This document shows positions 36,429 to 44,562 of a DNA stretch of 64,000 nt, one piece after another. The notes beneath the pieces were generated by a model, which saw only the letters and a program-made list of their open reading frames with translations, searched no databases and was not told the origin of the DNA. The stretch is taken from positions 62,001-126,000 of the forward strand of contig CADAJN010000004.1 in the NCBI GenBank assembly GCA_902788365.1. Direction: 5' to 3'. This DNA comes from an uncultured Pseudomonadota bacterium (GTDB taxonomy: Bacteria > Pseudomonadota > Alphaproteobacteria > RF32 > CAG-239). The first letter of the stretch is position 1, and each line of letters opens with the position of its first letter. The translations under genes were made by a program, and so were the position numbers.

Positions 36429-37990
36429 GTCAAACTGAACACGACCTTTAGGGCGTCTGCCGCCGAAGATGTAATGCCGCCGGCATATCCTGCACCCTCA
36501 CCGCATGGGAAAATGCCTTTAATATTAGCCTGCATGGTTTCATCGCGCACCATACGCACCGGCGATGAACTGCGCGTTTCAATACCGGTTAAAACCGCAT
36601 CAAAAGAATCAAACCCGTGCAGTTTACGGCTCATTTCCACAATAGCTGCCCGCATGGAATCGGCTATTTCGGACGGCAAAAGCAAGTCTAAATTACTCCA
36701 AGTTATGGTCGGCTGATACGACGGCTCTACTTCGCCGCCTTTTTTGCTGGCGCGGCGCGCCAAAAAATCGCCGACAAGTTGCGCCGGTGCGCTGTAATTC
36801 TGCCCGCCAAACTTAAATGCGGCTTCTTCCAAACGACGCTGAAATGCCATGCCGGCCAAAGGTGCATCACTACCGAAATCACGGCCGTCAACCCCGACCA
36901 AAAGCGCCGCATTGGCATTTATCTTATTACGTGCAAATTCACTCATGCCGTTGGTAACGACACGACCTTCTTCCGATGCCGCTGCCACAACCTGCCCTCC
37001 CGGACACATGCAAAAAGTATATACGCCACGACCATTTGGCAAATGTGTGGCCAATTTATAATCGGCTGCGCCCAAATAAGGGCTTTGTGCCGCCATACCA
37101 TATTGTGCCCGATTGATGAGCGCTTGTTTATGTTCTATGCGGGCGCCAACCGAAAACGGCTTTTGTTGCATATATAAACCGGCTTTCAGCAACATTTCAA
37201 ATGTGTCACGCGCACTGTGGCCGATGGCTAAAAATAAGCGCGTTGTCGGTAATTCATATTCTTCGGAACCATTTTGCACCACAATAGCTTTAAGCACACC
37301 GTCTTGCACTTTAAGACCGCTCAATTTATGGCCGAAGCGATATTCGCCACCCAAAGAAATTATTTTCTGACGCATATTTTGCACCACCATACGCAATTTA
37401 TCGGTGCCGATGTGCGGCTTTGCCAGATATAAAATTTCTTGTGGTGCACCGGCGGCATAAAATTCGTTAATTACTTTGGCGACAAATTTATCTTTTTTGA
37501 TACCGGTCATCAGCTTACCATCCGAAAAAGTTCCGGCACCGCCTTCGCCAAACTGCACATTGGTATTGCAATCAAGCGCCCCGCCCTGCCAAAAAGAACG
37601 CACTTTTTTGGTGCGGGTTTCAACATCGGCACCGCGTTCCAAAACAATCGGGGTTAAACCGGCTTCTGCCAAGGCCAGTGCGGCAAACATACCGGCCGGT
37701 CCGCTGCCGACCACCACCGGTCGCACGCCGTCGGATTTGATATTAAAATGCAATTCTTCTGTTGGCGGCACAATTTCAATATCTTTATCTTTCATTGCCG
37801 GAAAAGGTGCCGTGCAATCTACGCTATACACAAAATGCACATTTTTTTTGTTGCGCGCATCAACCGATTTTTTGCTAACCTTAAAATCATGCAAATCAGC
37901 CGCTTTAATACCGAGTTTTTGTGCAGCTTGAGTTTTTAGATCGGTTAGCGAAGCTTTAAGCGGTGCGACCAAGTTATTTATACGCAACAT
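36416..37990 (-). CDS. FAD-dependent oxidoreductase of unknown role (COG2509-like)
   Basis: A 524-aa flavoprotein. The Rossmann motif VVVGSGPAGMFAALALAEAG (about residue 91) binds FAD, followed by LERGADVETR. The region NVQFGEGGAGTFSDGKLMT and the C-terminal GIFPCGEGAGYAGGITSSAADALK are landmarks of the uncharacterised NAD(FAD)-utilising dehydrogenase group. The N-terminal 80 residues carry the small domain typical of that group. The reaction is unknown. A palindrome overlaps its 3' end. Confidence 0.88.
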   Translation of the reverse strand: MLRINNLVAPLKASLTDLKTQAAQKLGIKAADLHDFKVSKKSVDARNKKNVHFVYSVDCTAPFPAMKDKDIEIVPPTEELHFNIKSDGVRPVVVGSGPAGMFAALALAEAGLTPIVLERGADVETRTKKVRSFWQGGALDCNTNVQFGEGGAGTFSDGKLMTGIKKDKFVAKVINEFYAAGAPQEILYLAKPHIGTDKLRMVVQNMRQKIISLGGEYRFGHKLSGLKVQDGVLKAIVVQNGSEEYELPTTRLFLAIGHSARDTFEMLLKAGLYMQQKPFSVGARIEHKQALINRAQYGMAAQSPYLGAADYKLATHLPNGRGVYTFCMCPGGQVVAAASEEGRVVTNGMSEFARNKINANAALLVGVDGRDFGSDAPLAGMAFQRRLEEAAFKFGGQNYSAPAQLVGDFLARRASKKGGEVEPSYQPTITWSNLDLLLPSEIADSMRAAIVEMSRKLHGFDSFDAVLTGIETRSSSPVRMVRDETMQANIKGIFPCGEGAGYAGGITSSAADALKVVFSLTNLV

Positions 37991-38044
37991 GTATCATATC
38001 TCCTTTAATTTAAGATATGATACACAAAAAAACGGATTTGGCAA

Positions 38045-38356
38045 CTATTCTTTGTGTTCGGCGGCCGCCGGCGGATATAAAATATGCCACAGCGGTTTAC
38101 GATACATCCAGAGATTTATGACGCCTAAAACTGCAGACATGGAGCCGAAAATATATAGCACATAATACCAATTCATGCTGTCGGCTGTCATCATAACATC
38201 TTGCCGCGACATACGCAGTGAGGCGATTGCCACGGCCGTAACACAAAAAGCGGCAATAAACGCCAATGTCCAAATGCGCCTCATAATATCGGTTTTAACC
38301 AGCAGCGCGGTTAAGGCATATATAAAGACCAAGGCAATCAATAAATATATTTCCAT
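38045..38356 (-). CDS. Small membrane protein, unknown
   Basis: A 103-aa protein with three membrane helices at about residues 2-18, 29-47 and 64-84. No family is recognised. GGAGTATAAA precedes the ATG. The N-terminal half (LIALVFIYALTALLVKTDIMRRIWTLAFIAA) has the spacing of a small subunit or anchor, but nothing more can be said. Confidence 0.7.
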   Translation of the reverse strand: MEIYLLIALVFIYALTALLVKTDIMRRIWTLAFIAAFCVTAVAIASLRMSRQDVMMTADSMNWYYVLYIFGSMSAVLGVINLWMYRKPLWHILYPPAAAEHKE

Positions 38357-38447
38357 TTTATACTCCTTTATTTAAGGCAAAAATAATCATTTGCACCGGC
38401 TTTTCAAGCAATGGCAAAAATAAATTTGCACAAACACAAAAAAAAGA

Positions 38448-38476
38448 TTGACGGACGGCAAAACTTGAGCTAAATA
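38448..38476 (+). promoter_or_regulatory. Promoter for the tRNA-Ser pair
   Basis: TTGACG at 38448-38453 and TAAATA at 38471-38476 with 17 bases between, 12 bases before the first tRNA. Confidence 0.65.
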
Positions 38477-38488
38477 TAACATCGCCAC

Positions 38489-38577
38489 GGAGCGTTGGTA
38501 GAGTGGTAATACAGCGGATTGCTAATCCGTCATCCCGTTAAAAGGATGCAGAGGTTCGAGTCCTCTACGCTCCGCCA
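38489..38577 (+). tRNA. tRNA-Ser (GCU anticodon)
   Basis: An 89-base class II tRNA with long variable arm and encoded CCA. The anticodon loop TTGCTAA gives GCT; the acceptor GGAGCGT pairs perfectly with ACGCTCC. Confidence 0.93.
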
Positions 38578-38590
38578 CTTAATTTTGTAT

Positions 38591-38622
38591 AGCGAGTCTG
38601 TGGTTTTTGCTGCAGGCTCGCT
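38591..38622 (+). terminator. Hairpin between the two tRNA-Ser genes
   Basis: AGCGAG/CTCGCT stem, extended by CTG/CAG after a mismatch, but with only GAGTAAAAA after it and no T-run on this strand. It could be a processing stem or weak terminator. Confidence 0.45.
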
Positions 38623-38642
38623 TGAGTAAAAAAAACAGCAAA

Positions 38643-38733
38643 GGATAGATGGCCGAGTGGTCGAAGGCGCACGATTGGAAATCGTGTGTGCCTCCAAAGG
38701 GCACCGAGGGTTCGAATCCCTCTCTATCCGCCA
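38643..38733 (+). tRNA. tRNA-Ser (GGA anticodon)
   Basis: A 91-base class II tRNA with encoded CCA. The anticodon loop TTGGAAA gives GGA; the acceptor GGATAGA pairs with TCTATCC. It lies 65 bases after the other tRNA-Ser and is probably in the same transcript. Confidence 0.94.
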
Positions 38734-38744
38734 TTTTCTTTCAA

Positions 38745-38773
38745 AGACAGACCTTGTAACGGGTCTGTTTTTT
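38745..38773 (+). terminator. Intrinsic terminator after the tRNA-Ser pair
   Basis: ACAGACC/GGTCTGT stem followed by TTTTT. Confidence 0.85.
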
Positions 38774-38796
38774 GGAATTAAAAGGAACGGAGTTTT

Positions 38797-40464
38797 ATGT
38801 TAAACATTAAATCTTCTAAATTCATCCAGATTGCTCCGCTTTTGCCGAATGTTGTGTTGACCGGATTGCTTTTAGCTGCGGTTTATATACCGAATTTGCT
38901 TATTCACTTATATCTGGACACTCCTTTTCATGTTGATGTTTCGTTTTTGGTGGCATTTGCCGTATTTGGCTTTGTTTTATCTTTATCCGATGCATGGTGT
39001 TTTGGAAGTGTTGTCGGACTGATTTTTGTCTTTGAAGTTCTAAATACTCATTGTTTGGCCTATTTCGGAGCGCCGCTGGGAGTAGAACAACTTTTGAATA
39101 TGCAAAAAGATTGGCGCGAAATTCTGCAACCCGCATTTTGGCTGATGGTATGGTATATTTTGCCTCTGCTCCTTATCTTGTATGGCTCTGTTGTGTTTTT
39201 TTATCGGTATGCAAAATTATATCGGTGGCGCGGCAGTTATGTTTTGTTATGCATGTTTTTGTGTTTCAAATTTTATGCTGATTCCCGCCGCTTAAATTTA
39301 CAACAGCCATTAAATCCGGCTGATGTAACTTTACAAAACACCATCAAGATACTGACGTTGTTACCTTATGCGGCTCAAATCGTTTCATTGGATTGGCAAC
39401 CTTATGAGGTTATTGAGGCACCGGTCAAATCAAAGACCGAAAACATTTTGCTGATTATGGGAGAAAGTTTGACACCAACACATCTGCCAATGTTTGGCTA
39501 TGAGCGCAACACACTTCCTCTTTTATCTCAACGTATGGCACAAGATGAACATTGGCAAACGGCACTCAGTGTTTCCGGCGGTATCGGCACACGCAGCGGT
39601 TTGACTTTATTTTGGACACTGACACGAGAGCCGGGAAATATAAACAATATTATAAATGCAACATCTACACTGTTTAATTTGGCACATAATGCCGGTTTCA
39701 AAAACTATTATTTTTCCGCTCAAGAAGCGTATCTGTTGCAAGATGTTAACCTAAACAATATTGATGAAATATATACCAATGAAAAGAATTCTGCCGCGGC
39801 GACACCTGAGACCGAAAAAACACCGAGCATTTTTTTGAAGCATAGAGATGATGAACTGGTAACGATGTTAGATAAAGTCAATTTCAAAACCGATAAAAAC
39901 TTTGTGGTGGTCAATTTGCGGGTGCCGCATGCGGCATATGAATATCATTATGCACATCGCCAAGCCGAATTTCGCAAATTTTTGCCTGATAATCCGAGCG
40001 CTCCGCGCAACATATATGCGACAAATGCCTATGACAATGCCCTGTTGTATATGGACGATGTGATTAACGAATTGATAGAACGTTTTGTAGCGCAAGCAGG
40101 TGACAAGTCATATAGTATATATATCACAGCCGATCACGGACAGCTGTTTAATTTTCAAGGTCAATGGGGGCATGGACAATTATTGCTAGAAACCGCCAAA
40201 GTGCCGTTTTTTTACTATCATCAATCGGGCACTTTGTTGCCGCCTATTATTTCACATTATCAAATAGGAAAGCTGATTGCTTTGGATTTAGGTTTTATGG
40301 TGCTTAACCCAAATGAATACGATAACACTTTTTATGTGATGGAAAACAATCTGTTTTTCAATACAAATTTCATCAAATACCGCATAGACGGCAATCAGCT
40401 GATTGAGCTGGAAAAAAATAATGTTATTAATTTAAAAGATAAACTGCAAAAGTCAACATATTGA
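38797..40464 (+). CDS. Phosphoethanolamine-transferase-like (sulfatase fold) membrane enzyme
   Basis: A 555-aa protein with five N-terminal membrane helices (residues about 14-170) and a periplasmic sulfatase-fold domain. Catalytic landmarks are present: MGESLTPTHLPMFGYERNTLPLL, where EptA-type enzymes place the metal Glu and nucleophile Thr, then ITADHGQLFN with the metal Asp-His, and WGHGQLL. It most likely transfers phosphoethanolamine to lipid A or a related glycan, but the acceptor is not predictable. GGAG precedes the ATG. In contrast to the protein at 515-2575, this copy keeps its active-site residues. Confidence 0.8.
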   Translation: MLNIKSSKFIQIAPLLPNVVLTGLLLAAVYIPNLLIHLYLDTPFHVDVSFLVAFAVFGFVLSLSDAWCFGSVVGLIFVFEVLNTHCLAYFGAPLGVEQLLNMQKDWREILQPAFWLMVWYILPLLLILYGSVVFFYRYAKLYRWRGSYVLLCMFLCFKFYADSRRLNLQQPLNPADVTLQNTIKILTLLPYAAQIVSLDWQPYEVIEAPVKSKTENILLIMGESLTPTHLPMFGYERNTLPLLSQRMAQDEHWQTALSVSGGIGTRSGLTLFWTLTREPGNINNIINATSTLFNLAHNAGFKNYYFSAQEAYLLQDVNLNNIDEIYTNEKNSAAATPETEKTPSIFLKHRDDELVTMLDKVNFKTDKNFVVVNLRVPHAAYEYHYAHRQAEFRKFLPDNPSAPRNIYATNAYDNALLYMDDVINELIERFVAQAGDKSYSIYITADHGQLFNFQGQWGHGQLLLETAKVPFFYYHQSGTLLPPIISHYQIGKLIALDLGFMVLNPNEYDNTFYVMENNLFFNTNFIKYRIDGNQLIELEKNNVINLKDKLQKSTY

Positions 40465-40476
40465 TTATAATGATTT

Positions 40477-42069
40477 TTAAGCTGCATTAAGTTCGCGCGT
40501 TTTATGCAAAACAACATGCGGAAAATCTTCGTGCGCTTTGTTTAAATGCCATGCGTTGCGCGCCATAAACACTTTATCGCCGTTATAATCTTCTGCCATA
40601 TTGAGTTGATTGGCATTATAAAATTTATCAAGTTCAGCTTTATCGTCAGAGCTAATCCAGCGCGCCGTATAATATTGCGTCGGCTCAAAGATAACGTCCA
40701 CATTAAACTCGGTGCGCAAACGATCAGCAATCACTTCAAATTGCAAAACACCGACCACACCGACAATATATTCGGCACCGGTCATCGGCTTAAAAATGCT
40801 GGCGCCGCCTTCCTCGGCAATTTGTTGCAAAGCACTGGCCAAATGTTTGGATTTAAGCGGGTCTTTCGGACGCACCGACTTCAGCAGTTCCGGCGCAAAG
40901 CTCGGAATACCGGTATAATGGATTTTTTCGCCCTCGGTCAATGTGTCGCCAATTCTGAGCTGGCCGTGATTCGGAATACCGATAATATCGCCGGCATAAG
41001 CATCTTCGGTCAGTTCGCGTTCTTGGGCCAAAAACATCACTGGTGCGGCAATTTTAACTTCTTTTCCGGTGCGCACCTGCAGTAGATTCATACCGCGTTT
41101 GAAATGCCCCGAACAAATACGCATAAACGCAATACGGTCACGGTGCTTGGGATCCATATTTGCTTGAATTTTGAACACAAAGCCGGTCACTTTTGCTTCA
41201 TCAGGAGCCACAACGCGTTCTTTACTCGGTTGCGGGCGCGGCGTTGGCGCCAAACGGCACAAACCGTTTAAGATTTCACGCACACCGAAATTATTGATGG
41301 CACTGCCGAAAAACACCGGTGTTAAAGAGCCGGACAGGTAATCGGCCAAATTAAACGCCGGACAAAGCTCGCGCACCATGGCGACATCTTCACGCAATTT
41401 GGCGGCCATGTGTGCCGGCAAAAGCTTATCCAGCTTTTCATCATCCAAGCCCTTACAAGTTTCTATGGTATCGTTAATTTGCGATTTATCGCCGGTTTTG
41501 TTCATTAAAATCAGTTGATCGTTAATCAAGTCATAGCAGCCCAGAAAATCTTTGCCGCTGCCGATCGGCCAACTGGCCGGCGTCACTTCTAAAGCCAATG
41601 TATTTTCAATATCGTCAAGCAGCTCAAACGGGTCCAGCCCCTCGCGGTCAAGCTTGTTAATAAACGTCATAATCGGAATATTGCGAAGTCTGCAAACTTC
41701 AAACAGTTTTTTGGTTTGCGCCTCAATACCTTTGGCCGAGTCAAGCACCATAACGGCCGAATCAACAGCGGTTAAAACGCGATATGTATCTTCGGAAAAG
41801 TCCTCGTGTCCGGGGGTATCAAGCAAATTAAACGTGGTGCTGTTATATTCAAAATTCATCACCGAAGAAGCCACCGAAATTCCCCGCTCCTGCTCTACTT
41901 TCATCCAGTCGGAGTGCGCCTTACGATTTTCACCGCGCGCTTTAACGGCGCCGGCCTGCGCTATGGCTCCGCCGAACAAAAGCAACTTTTCGGTTAAAGT
42001 GGTTTTACCGGCATCAGGGTGTGAAATAATCGCAAAAGTTTTGCGCGGATTGACGTTTAATTGTGGCAT
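40477..42069 (-). CDS. prfC: Peptide chain release factor 3
   Basis: Ribosomal GTPase that recycles RF1/RF2 after termination. The G1 loop is SHPDAGKTTL (residues 16-25), followed by the ERGISVASSVMNF switch I, DTPGHEDFSEDTYR switch II and NKLDREG. The N-terminus and the long C-terminal region (KPMTGAEYIVGVVGVLQFEV) separate it from EF-G. Length 530 aa is normal. It ends 13 bases from the convergent EptA-like gene. Confidence 0.96.
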   Translation of the reverse strand: MPQLNVNPRKTFAIISHPDAGKTTLTEKLLLFGGAIAQAGAVKARGENRKAHSDWMKVEQERGISVASSVMNFEYNSTTFNLLDTPGHEDFSEDTYRVLTAVDSAVMVLDSAKGIEAQTKKLFEVCRLRNIPIMTFINKLDREGLDPFELLDDIENTLALEVTPASWPIGSGKDFLGCYDLINDQLILMNKTGDKSQINDTIETCKGLDDEKLDKLLPAHMAAKLREDVAMVRELCPAFNLADYLSGSLTPVFFGSAINNFGVREILNGLCRLAPTPRPQPSKERVVAPDEAKVTGFVFKIQANMDPKHRDRIAFMRICSGHFKRGMNLLQVRTGKEVKIAAPVMFLAQERELTEDAYAGDIIGIPNHGQLRIGDTLTEGEKIHYTGIPSFAPELLKSVRPKDPLKSKHLASALQQIAEEGGASIFKPMTGAEYIVGVVGVLQFEVIADRLRTEFNVDVIFEPTQYYTARWISSDDKAELDKFYNANQLNMAEDYNGDKVFMARNAWHLNKAHEDFPHVVLHKTRELNAA

Positions 42070-42260
42070 TTTTTCCTCTTTATTTATTCAAATTACCCCT
42101 TTTATAGCCGAAAAAAACGAATTTGCAAGAAATTTTTCATGAGCAACCTATATCTGCAAAATAAATACACTTTTGTTATTTTTTGTTGCAAAATGTAATT
42201 ATTGTGATATTATAGACATAAATAGATGAGTTTGACTATTTTAAACTTGTTTATTCAGAA

Positions 42261-42528
42261 CCATGGTGGTTCGGAGCCGTCAGAAGCTCTCATATTGTGC
42301 TCGGCGAAGGGATTTTCGTCGTCAAATTGTGCAGTAATTTCGGTTACTGCCGGTAAAATAATCCCAGATCATAATCATATCTTGAGATGGTCTGGGAGCT
42401 TTTAGCGAATGTCCAAAAGCGGCTTGACTATCTCTGAAAAAAGGCAGCTTGAAAGGCTAAAAGGATCATTTAGCACAATATGATTTCTGAACTCTCAGAC
42501 CACCTACAACGGTGGTTTTATTTTTTAT
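42261..42528 (+). ncRNA. Candidate structured RNA with own terminator
   Basis: A 478-base gap without genes between prfC (42069) and the MORN gene (42548). Bases 42290-42301 and 42472-42483 form a perfect 12-bp helix, flanked by a perfect 6-bp helix (42280-42285 with 42485-42490) and a further 6 bp (42265-42270 with 42499-42504). Inside are hairpins at 42302-42321 (7 bp), 42331-42350 (7 bp, perfect), 42362-42397 (11 bp) and 42398-42420 (6 bp). The last helix strand ACCACC (42499-42504) can instead pair with GGTGGT at 42511-42516, giving a terminator with a following T-rich run. I see no tmRNA tag frame, RNase P, SRP or known riboswitch core. A TTGACT at 42232 may be a -35 box, but no good -10 follows. 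Confidence 0.6.
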
Positions 42529-42547
42529 CGCGTGGGAGTAAAGAAAA

Positions 42548-43222
42548 ATGACTGATATTGCAAAAGACAATCTCCAAAGTTCAGACCGACCTCAAAACAC
42601 TGAACCTAAAACCATCATCACTGAAATTGTTGATGGTAAAACAATCAACATGAAATATAATAGATATATTGATAAATATGAACAACTTCCGGATGAGCCA
42701 ATACGCAGTTTTTATGCAAACGGAAAACCAAATTTTGAAAAGCTACCGGACGGAACTGTACGCACATGGCATAAAAACGGACAGTTAAAAAGTGAAGACT
42801 TACCTGATGGAACAGAACGTTGGTGGTATGAAAACGGACAAATCAGAAGTGAATATCTTCCGGAGATTGCGTCGCGCGCTTGGTATCCATCCGGAGCATT
42901 GGCATATGAGTATTTTCCGGACGGCACAGGATGCTCTTGGCATTCAAATGGGCAACTCAAATGTGAAAAATATAACGGAACCGTAACCGAATATAACAGC
43001 TATGGCAAAATAATCAGACACTCTACAAACGGTAAAGATGACACCAAATCATATCTAAAAGCTAAAGAGCGTCGGGAAGCTTTGCGTCAAATAATATCAA
43101 AAAAAATAGATAACAGGGAGAGTAAAAGACCGAATACGGAAACAAAGAAATATAAGCGGATTATCAAAAATAAAATTATGACCAAACTTTTGGCAAGCAT
43201 TAAAGCTACCATAACAAAATAA
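42548..43222 (+). CDS. MORN-variant repeat protein (YwqK-like)
   Basis: A 224-aa protein. Residues about 56-160 carry five to six repeats of about 20 residues of the form DGTxRxWxxNGQLKSExLP, the YwqK type of MORN repeat often annotated as a toxin-antitoxin immunity protein. The ends are different: the N-terminal 55 residues are hydrophilic, and the C-terminal 60 are strongly basic (KERREALRQIISKK, KKYKRIIKNK). The ribosome binding site GGGAG lies 9 bases before the ATG and 6 bases after the terminator T-run of the structured RNA, so the RNA may be its leader. No cognate toxin gene is seen next to it. Confidence 0.8.
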   Translation: MTDIAKDNLQSSDRPQNTEPKTIITEIVDGKTINMKYNRYIDKYEQLPDEPIRSFYANGKPNFEKLPDGTVRTWHKNGQLKSEDLPDGTERWWYENGQIRSEYLPEIASRAWYPSGALAYEYFPDGTGCSWHSNGQLKCEKYNGTVTEYNSYGKIIRHSTNGKDDTKSYLKAKERREALRQIISKKIDNRESKRPNTETKKYKRIIKNKIMTKLLASIKATITK

Positions 43223-43266
43223 AACTGTTTTTAAAAAAATACATCAATAAACGAAAGGATATTACC

Positions 43267-44265
43267 ATGACAAATTTTGAAAATAACAGCGTTAAACAGC
43301 ATAAAGTGCGTGATTTTATGCTGACCAGTGCACTCTGTTTGGCGGCGGCATCTGCGGCAACCGAAGCTAGTGCTCAAAGCGCATCTGAAAATACGGATAC
43401 GCCGGCAAAGAACAAGACCAGCTTAAGCCACAATATCGATGTCGGTTTTGATAATTTATCCGCTTTGGTCGTAGATGAAAAAACAACCACTTTTTATAAT
43501 AACTTTATGCCGTACGTAAGCGCTTCTGTTGAAGATGACAAAGGGCATAAGGCGAGCGTTTCTGCCGTAGAATTGCTGATTTATGACGGTAACAACGTCA
43601 CGCCGGTTTTGACTAAGCTCATGGCTGAATTTGATAAAAAATTCAAAGACGGCGGACAGTTATTTTTAAAAATCGGCCGTGAAAACACCCAAGGCGGCGA
43701 TGTTTTTCCGAATGCTATTGATTATAAAGCTGATGCGCTTGATGTTATCAACTTTGGTAATTCCGCTGAAAGAATGGTTTTAGGCTATGAAAAAAACGGC
43801 AGTTTCATTGAGCTCGGCACCATACAAAATACCGGAACCGGAAAATTTGTAATTTTACCGAATATGAAAGAAGCAGATTTCTGGGGTAAAGGGCATTTAT
43901 CCTTGCTTATCAAATGCGGTGCAAAAATTGAGCTTGAAGGAGCCGCTCGTCTCGGTTCTCATGCCAAACTCGGCATTGCCGGACTGGGAGTAACAAAAGG
44001 CGGGTTTGGAGCCAAGGCATTGGTTGAGCGTGACTTTGAAAACAATGACACCAAATGCTTAGTGCGTGCATACCAAAATTTGAAGAACGGCACCAAAGTA
44101 ATCGGCGAGCTTGTTCACGCCGGTAAAGGTCAAGGCTTAGACTTGCGTCTGGGGTTAGGCAAGAAAGGAATACAGCTATTCACACAATACAACACCAAAG
44201 ATAAAGCCGCCCAAATCGGCGCATCTTATATTTTCGGCGGCAAGAAGACCATCAGCCAAAGATAA
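43267..44265 (+). CDS. Secreted protein, probable outer-membrane barrel
   Basis: A 332-aa protein with a signal peptide (residues about 18-37, SALCLAAASAATEASAQ) starting after a hydrophilic N-terminus. The mature part has alternating beta patterns with many glycines (LGVTKGGFGAKALVERDFEN, GLDLRLGLGKKGIQLFTQYN) and ends YIFGGKKTISQR, suggesting strands of a barrel. No family is recognised. It follows the MORN gene by 44 bases on the same strand and has a terminator behind it, so the two may form a unit. Confidence 0.7.
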   Translation: MTNFENNSVKQHKVRDFMLTSALCLAAASAATEASAQSASENTDTPAKNKTSLSHNIDVGFDNLSALVVDEKTTTFYNNFMPYVSASVEDDKGHKASVSAVELLIYDGNNVTPVLTKLMAEFDKKFKDGGQLFLKIGRENTQGGDVFPNAIDYKADALDVINFGNSAERMVLGYEKNGSFIELGTIQNTGTGKFVILPNMKEADFWGKGHLSLLIKCGAKIELEGAARLGSHAKLGIAGLGVTKGGFGAKALVERDFENNDTKCLVRAYQNLKNGTKVIGELVHAGKGQGLDLRLGLGKKGIQLFTQYNTKDKAAQIGASYIFGGKKTISQR

Positions 44266-44287
44266 CATCAGCGTTTTATCAACTTTT

Positions 44288-44323
44288 CAAAAGCGTCATC
44301 AGAAAAAAATGATGGCGTTTTTG
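44288..44323 (+). terminator. Intrinsic terminator after the barrel-like gene
   Basis: CGTCATCA/TGATGGCG stem, extended by A/T pairs, followed by TTTTTG. Confidence 0.8.
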
Positions 44324-44397
44324 ATTGAATGGAAATTCGCAGACAGGCATATTTTTTTTAATACAGCATCATATATTGCATATATCGCATTTTTTGC

Positions 44398-44426
44398 TTG
44401 ATTTTGGGGCTTATTTGTGCTTAATT
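44398..44426 (+). promoter_or_regulatory. Promoter for tRNA-Leu and trigger factor
   Basis: TTGATT at 44398-44403 and TTAATT at 44421-44426 with a 17-base spacer. The tRNA begins 23 bases downstream. Confidence 0.5.
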
Positions 44427-44448
44427 CTCTGACAATGAGGAAACTCAT

Positions 44449-44533
<85 letters not shown>

Positions 44534-44562
44534 ATCTGATTGTTAACAAAAAGAGTAAAAAA

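Noticed and set aside
42261-42528. Identity as tmRNA, 6S RNA, RNase P RNA or SRP RNA
   Set aside because: No tag reading frame with Ala-rich end, no RNase P GAAAGUCC-type core, no SRP tetraloop region; 6S would be one long hairpin with a central bubble rather than a multi-branched structure.
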